Source: Pseudoalteromonas sp. T1lg48
GTDB taxonomy: Bacteria > Pseudomonadota > Gammaproteobacteria > Enterobacterales > Alteromonadaceae
DNA length: 64,000 bases
Direction of reading: 5' to 3'
NCBI RefSeq assembly: GCF_002964785.1
Contig: NZ_PQCC01000018.1
Span: forward strand, 806,001 to 870,000
Shown: positions 63,201 through 64,000 of the stretch, one piece after another
How the letters are laid out: each line of letters starts with the position of its first letter
How positions within the stretch are numbered: the first letter of the stretch is position 1
Translations under genes and position numbers: made by a program
The notes under the pieces: generated by a model
What the model saw: only the letters and a program-made list of their open reading frames with translations
Told to the model about the DNA's origin: nothing
The model's database searches: none

Positions 63201-64000
63201 AACGTAACCATACAGGATACTCAGGTACCGGACATTACCGCCCCCGCCGATGTGCTCGCCGTGGAGTGTACCTCGCCCCAAGGTGCCTCCCCAGAACTTG
63301 GGCTGGCAAGTGCCGCGGATATCTGTGATATCGACCCGGTTATTAGTAATGATGCCCCAGGTATTATTCCCATTGGCGCCAATACCATCACCTGGACCGC
63401 CACCGATGGCAGTGCCAATCAAGGCAGCGCACCACAGCTGGTGGAAATAGTCGATACCGTGCCCCCGCAGATTAATTGCCCGCAAAACATAGTGGCCGAG
63501 TGCAGCGGCAACCGCTCTGCAACCCTGACCCCAGGCGCGGCAACCGGATCAGATCTCTGTTCAACCACGGTGGCGCTAAGCAGGCCAGCAACCCAGTCTT
63601 TCCCCATGGGGATCACAGAGCTCATCTACACCGCCACCGATGCCCAGGAGCTGACCTCGAGCTGCACCAGTAGGGTTAAGGTCGAAGATACGCTGGCACC
63701 ACAATTCAACGACATCCTGGCCTCACCGCATATCCTCTGGCCGCCAAACCATGAAATGATCGACGTGGTGATCACCCTGACGGTCAACGATGTCTGCGAC
63801 AACAGCGTCCCCGTATGCCGCGTCACCCATATCAGCAGCAATGAGAGCAGCGATGGCAAGGGTGATGGCAGTACCGAACCCGATTGGTACTGGGACGCCA
63901 ATCAAACCGGCACCACCTTGAACGTACAGCTGCGCGCCGAGCGAGAAGGCTCCGGCGACGGTCGCACCTACACAATCGATCTGGCCTGCAGCGATCTCAC
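60234..64000 (+). CDS. giant exported protein: Cys-rich repeats, M19 dipeptidase-like domain, HYR repeats (3' end outside window)
   Basis: Open frame from the ATG at 60234 (AAGGAG 5 bases before) to the window end: 1255 residues and still open. N-terminal hydrophobic segment ending NSYAVSSCGG (residues 40-60), three Cys-rich repeats beginning at C60, C117 and C177 (CGGxGxRACC), then a renal-dipeptidase-like (M19) domain. Its metal-site residues are H265-x-H267 (DLHNHLF), E464 (VLGIEVDN), H640 (IDIDHMS), H673 (VASHVQFF) and D772 (GSDFNG). From about residue 920 there are HYR-type repeats (VTIQDTQVPDITAP; WTATDGSANQG; ISNDAPG). An unusual architecture: a possible extracellular di/tripeptidase or amidohydrolase held to a surface. 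Confidence 0.85.
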   Translation, partial: MLISLLLRCACTCSRLLLTSAIKSVSKKISNHLLKLNVMASVTLLLACLYIPNSYAVSSCGGDGERACCAGTFEVWLGQACDYGNVEVAGCSGDCTCGGLNPFGIQASGTCKATTSCGGEGQRACCNGLTETTTSGELRACNSGLVPVAGCAGNCYCGGSIATGQVAQHTCAPVTECGGEGQRACCVGEPNTSGACQSDLVEIPGCTGDCSCGTVDPADWLGGIPSQSSGTCARIGSVAIEEPQAGWSASEEPRTCALRGYADLHNHLFAHLAHGGRTFAGESAPVDDFGQFTLNASNSINSAMSQQEDLDIHGTHTILEGLINGDTVGAGTKDGSVGTGAPPYFNNWPTWTTTTHQQMYYPWVERAFRGGMRLTTMLAVTNEALCKSTEGSDCANSMGPIDAQLEAAYDFQRFIDENCAADPASGFCAGEAGTKEGWFRIVTSPLEARQVISEGKLAVVLGIEVDNLFNCKEQNSNRPEASCPNMRDSNDELMRNELGEPIDTVTKAVNHYFDKGVRHFFPIHNFDNAFGGAATWNDIIAVGNAYSEQRWWHIEDCGVGYGEYGSRLSGGPFDDLLKRLIGAIGFDSELPVRPIYPLYPACNRYGLNLSDTNPGPDKRGLGSELFSALMDKGMIIDIDHMSRKSLDNTLALTRLYASDENNPLAYYPLVASHVQFFDLHQRTFGGNQGRHERMRTKEQLEAIRDGGGMIAAMTKDDVQDTAIKGYKVTLPYSEPLFGVAIKDNCRHSSRTFAQAYQYAVDVMGGPVALGSDFNGVAGHVGPRFGGNACGSDIPTLVSSADAERSAQLRENNKLIYPFTLDGYGTFDRQTSGFKAFDFNVDGLAHVGLLPDLVKDMENIGLAKPYNDALFESAEQYIRVWERALRIAALKNGNPLPESPAADLTCPRSNLCQGDNSVPAGISCPAQVVKECTGPDTEAQFADPSVSDGSCGVATFQGCIPGSGSLFSLGDNQVTCAVMDSGRNSESCFFNVTIQDTQVPDITAPADVLAVECTSPQGASPELGLASAADICDIDPVISNDAPGIIPIGANTITWTATDGSANQGSAPQLVEIVDTVPPQINCPQNIVAECSGNRSATLTPGAATGSDLCSTTVALSRPATQSFPMGITELIYTATDAQELTSSCTSRVKVEDTLAPQFNDILASPHILWPPNHEMIDVVITLTVNDVCDNSVPVCRVTHISSNESSDGKGDGSTEPDWYWDANQTGTTLNVQLRAEREGSGDGRTYTIDLACSDL

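Overview
The window looks like chromosomal DNA of a free-living, probably marine gammaproteobacterium. Order Alteromonadales (Shewanella / Pseudoalteromonas / Alteromonas relatives) fits best. The reasons are a TyrR regulator beside tyrosine-catabolism genes, OmpW, DbpA, MiaE, several large secreted subtilases with PA, PKD and small C-terminal domains, and attC sites resembling Vibrio-type repeats. The genus is inferred from gene content only. I see no rRNA or tRNA gene, no CRISPR array, no prophage and no transposase gene.

Layout. 0-5 kb: end of a hemolysin-like acyltransferase, dapE, ompW, the first copy of a 162-bp inverted-repeat element, a hotdog thioesterase and tyrR. 5-10 kb: a POT peptide transporter, hpd and fahA (tyrosine breakdown, with no hmgA or maiA between them). 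10-12 kb: an overlapping M23 peptidase-bactofilin pair and a hotdog protein. 12-14 kb: an accessory island with a structured GC-rich patch and integron-type gene cassettes (one good attC, one decayed attC, no integrase). Both cassette genes appear interrupted by frameshifts next to homopolymers. 14-19 kb: a Bcr/CflA efflux pump, a secreted subtilase, a LysE exporter, a HAD phosphatase and a small conserved protein. 19-29.7 kb: a TonB receptor, an MscS-type channel, an amidohydrolase-HdeD pair, MiaE, a sulfotransferase, a DUF1707 protein, a VTT membrane protein, an alpha/beta hydrolase and a YjbR protein. 30-41 kb: an S9 peptidase, AdhP, a beta-propeller exoprotein, the second 162-bp element, PrpE-like acyl-CoA synthetase, a very large MASE3-PAS-GAF-PAS-GGDEF-EAL protein and a VOC protein. 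41-46 kb: a PKD-bearing subtilase, then a minus-strand run of Crp-like regulator (frameshifted), nitroreductase, YdcZ transporter and acetyltransferase. 46-52 kb: an M56/BlaI pair with matching operators, dbpA and a lipoprotein alkaline phosphatase. 52-60 kb: pirin, a lipoprotein-subtilase operon, an orphan response regulator, a PPC-domain lipoprotein, and cupredoxin plus CopA behind a MerR-type promoter. 60.2-64 kb: a giant secreted protein running off the window, with three Cys-rich repeats, an M19 dipeptidase-like domain and HYR repeats.

How it works together. The window is rich in extracytoplasmic peptidases (three S8, S9, M23, M56 and the M19-like protein, plus a secreted amidohydrolase). 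With the POT transporter, TyrR, HPD and FAH, this suggests a cell that digests proteins outside, imports peptides and burns aromatic amino acids. Three secreted proteins share the same ~75-residue C-terminal module.

Most novel candidates: the Cys-rich/M19/HYR protein, the integrase-less cassettes with frameshifted genes, and the BlaI-controlled M56-TPR protein.
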